Shown here: piece after piece, positions 62,115 to 64,000 of the stretch
How positions within the stretch are numbered: position 1 is the stretch's first letter
Layout: each line of letters starts with the position of its first letter
Source of the DNA: Desmodus rotundus
Lineage: Eukaryota; Chordata; Mammalia; Chiroptera; Phyllostomidae
Direction of reading: 5' to 3'
Assembly: GCF_022682495.2 (NCBI RefSeq)
Contig: NC_071397.1
Coordinates: 18,114,739 to 18,178,738, forward strand
DNA: 64,000 nt
Position numbers and translations under genes: made by a program
Notes under the pieces: model-generated
What the model was told of the DNA's origin: nothing
What the model saw: the letters and a program-made list of their open reading frames with translations, nothing else
Databases searched by the model: none

Positions 62115-62480
62115 CACAAGCTGTCCCTGTACACACTGTGCAACAATGTTCTAACTTAATGACGTGGCGTGAACTTCCACCGTCAGGCCATGCAGGTCGA
62201 CGGCGTCCTTGTTGACACCGCACTGTGTTCCATGGTGCAGCTAACCCATGATTTACTTCACCAGTGCCCCACAGGGGGACATTCAGTTAACTCTAATTTT
62301 TAGTTTTACAAATAATATTTTGTGCATATCCCAAGGGTATGAGCGCGAGTTGTTCTGTAGAATAGACTTCTAGATGTGGGATTGCTAGGTTGTTTAAATA
62401 ACCATTCTCAAATTCCCCTCCAAAAGGCTCACTAAATTAATGACACTCCTACCATCACATTTAAAAATGTTTCTTCCTCG
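62115..62480 (+). repeat. Old L1 3' UTR segment, left part
   Basis: 'ttacaaataatattttgtgc', 'tagacttctagatgtgggat', 'ctcaaattcccctccaaaag' and 'gacactcctaccatcacatt' follow the order of an old L1 3' region. The same element seems to resume after the TATDN1 retrocopy at about 63,652. Orientation is tentative. Confidence 0.55.
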
Positions 62481-62481
62481 G

Positions 62482-63651
62482 GGATAGACCTGCCCCACAG
62501 TCGTGAGTCGCTTCAAGTTCGTGGATGTGAGCTCTTGCCTGTTTCCAAAGGAGATATCCTGAAGCCAGTGGCTCCCTTGAATTCTACCCTCCACAAAGAC
62601 TCCAGAATGATGTCCAGAACGCAAACCTTACTCCTCTGCTTAAAAGCCATCAGTGCTGCTTGTTGCATCTGATATTTTAAAGACAGATATTGGTATCGAC
62701 TTGACAGATCTGCATCCAGAGGAATTTATAGGGGGATTCAAAAGCATCGAGATGACTTACAAGATGTAATACAGAGCTGTCCAAACTGGTGTTAAAAAGT
62801 TTGTGATTGCAGGTGGAAATCCACAAGACAGCGAAGATGCACTGCATTTGGCACAGACAAATGATATGTTTTTTGGTACAGTTGGATGTCATCCTACAAG
62901 ATGTGATGACTTTGAAAAGAATAACCCTGATCTTTACTTCATGGAATTGCTAAATCTTGCTGAAAACAACACGGGGAAAGTTGTAGCAAGAGAGGAATAC
63001 GGTCTTGATTTTGACCAACTACAATTTTGTCCCAAAGATACCCAGCTCAAATATTTTGAAAAACAATTTGAATTGTCAGAACAGATAAAATAACCAATGT
63101 TTCTTCAGTGTCGACATGCACATGCTGAATTGGTGGATTTAATGAAGAGAAATAGAGATCAGTGTGCAGGTGGAGTAGTGCATTCACTTGATGGTACCAA
63201 GGAAGCGGCAGCTGCTTTGATTGACTTGGATCTCTGTACAGGATTTAATGGTTGCTCACCAAAAACTGAGGCTAATTTGGAAGTTTTGAAGTCAATACCT
63301 AGTGAAAAATTAATGATTGAGACGGATGCACCTTGGTGTGGAGTCAAAAGTACACATGCTGGTTCAAAATATGTAAAAACTTCATTTCCTACCAAAAAGA
63401 AATGGGAAAATGGACACTGTTTGAAAGACAGAAATGAACCCTGCCATATAATCCAAATACTGGAGATAACATCAGCAGTAAGAGATGAGGATCCACTGGA
63501 ATTAGCCAACACACTATATAACAATACCATTAAAGTATTTTTTCCTGACATGTAATTGGTATGTCTTCCATTTTCCATCATGTATGTAAAATTTCATGGT
63601 AAAACTTAGTGAAATTTTCAGTAAAGGAATTCTCTGGGAGTTGTCCATTAA
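62482..63651 (+). pseudogene. TATDN1P: TATDN1 processed pseudogene with extra block
   Basis: An intronless copy of the mRNA for TATDN1, a TatD-family metal-dependent deoxyribonuclease. The start codon position (62,503) is GTG, not ATG; the next codons read SRFKFV. A 162-base block (62,525-62,686) absent from the parent coding sequence follows, then DIGIDLTD with indels that change frame. From about 62,800 the frame is open ([20 protein letters not shown]...). TAA at 63,091-63,093 replaces an expected Leu codon before PMFL; the frame then continues to [13 protein letters not shown] and TAA at 63,553. The expected metal-binding His in PMFLHCR is Gln here (PMFLQCR). A short 3' UTR ends in an A run at about 63,643-63,651. 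The inactivating changes are multiple, so it cannot make the parent protein. Confidence 0.92.
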
Positions 63652-64000
63652 AAAAAACACTTCTTTCTCCCACACCTCGAAACTATTGCGTATTATCAAA
63701 CTTTTTGATATTCACCCATCCAATGTATAAAAAACGCTCTCACTGATGTTATAGTTTGCATGTCATGATTTAGTTTGCATGCACGAGGATGGCTGATCTA
63801 CCTATTAGTGAGACCTAAGTATTCCTTCTTTCGTGGACTGCCTGTCTATATCCTTTGCCACTTTTGGTTGCTTATCTTTTTGTATGAATCTTTCATCAAT
63901 TATATATGCTACGAATGTTTTCCTTCCAGCCTATTGTTCACTTTTTCAATTTGTTTTCTATTTTTCAATTTATTTCACAGAGGTTTTCAATTTTTATAGA
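63652..64000 (+). repeat. Old L1 3' UTR segment, right part
   Basis: 'cccacacctcgaaactattg', 'ttatcaaactttttgatatt', 'tggactgcctgtctatatcc' and 'gaggttttcaatttttatag' follow the order expected downstream of the part at 62,115-62,480. It runs off the window end. Confidence 0.55.

Noticed and set aside
63097..63555. TATDN1-like open frame as a working gene
   Set aside because: It follows an in-frame stop, has no start context, and the upstream part is frameshifted; the 3' A run marks a retrocopy.
1..64000. CRISPR arrays, operons, tRNA or rRNA genes, intact retroviral genes
   Set aside because: None seen. The LTR-like pieces show no neighbouring gag, pol or env coding sequence, and tRNA-like boxes occur only inside Ves and MIR SINEs.

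Overview
This is a eukaryotic, mammalian nuclear window, most likely from a microbat (Yangochiroptera). Three tRNA-derived SINEs match my recollection of the bat Ves family (36,300-36,506; 38,333-38,590; 61,750-61,968). A HAL1-type LINE and several small mariner and hAT MITEs are also of a kind familiar from bat genomes. Older mammalian repeats (MIR, L2, MER5, MaLR LTRs, old L1 3' ends) fill much of the rest. The species cannot be fixed from sequence alone.

The only intact protein gene I can support is KLHL31, on the minus strand. Its two coding exons (30,906-32,077 and 28,216-28,948) join in phase 2 across a 1,957-bp intron to give a 634-residue BTB-BACK-Kelch protein. The 3' UTR runs about 3.8 kb to a poly(A) signal at 24,391-24,396. 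An acceptor at 32,108/32,109 shows that at least one untranslated exon lies upstream. A 72-nt candidate with acceptor- and donor-like ends (44,994-45,065), with MEF2-type and E-box motifs upstream (45,116-45,589), is the best guess for the 5' end. In human the locus is GCLC-KLHL31-LRRC1 on chromosome 6p12, but no exon of either neighbour is visible here.

Layout: 1-24,370 is intergenic sequence downstream of KLHL31. It holds old repeats, an L1 5' UTR piece, two MITEs, a (CTTT)n-derived microsatellite and a dead COX6B1 retrocopy. 24,371-about 45,500 is the KLHL31 transcription unit; its long 5' intron holds L1 ORF2, HAL1, Ves and MITE insertions, with HAL1 nested inside an older MIR. 45,600-62,100 is upstream intergenic sequence with L2, MER5, LTR, a second L1 5' UTR piece and an internally deleted mariner. 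62,100-64,000 is an old L1 3' region split by a dead TATDN1 retrocopy that carries an extra 162-nt block at what looks like an exon junction.

No operon, CRISPR array, tRNA or rRNA gene was recognised, and I see no evidence of an undescribed multi-gene system. The points most worth checking are the KLHL31 5' exon and promoter candidate, the extra block in the TATDN1 retrocopy, and the shared terminal motif of the mariner MITEs. Repeat family names come from memory of consensus sequences, not from a search, and repeat boundaries are approximate unless target-site duplications are given.
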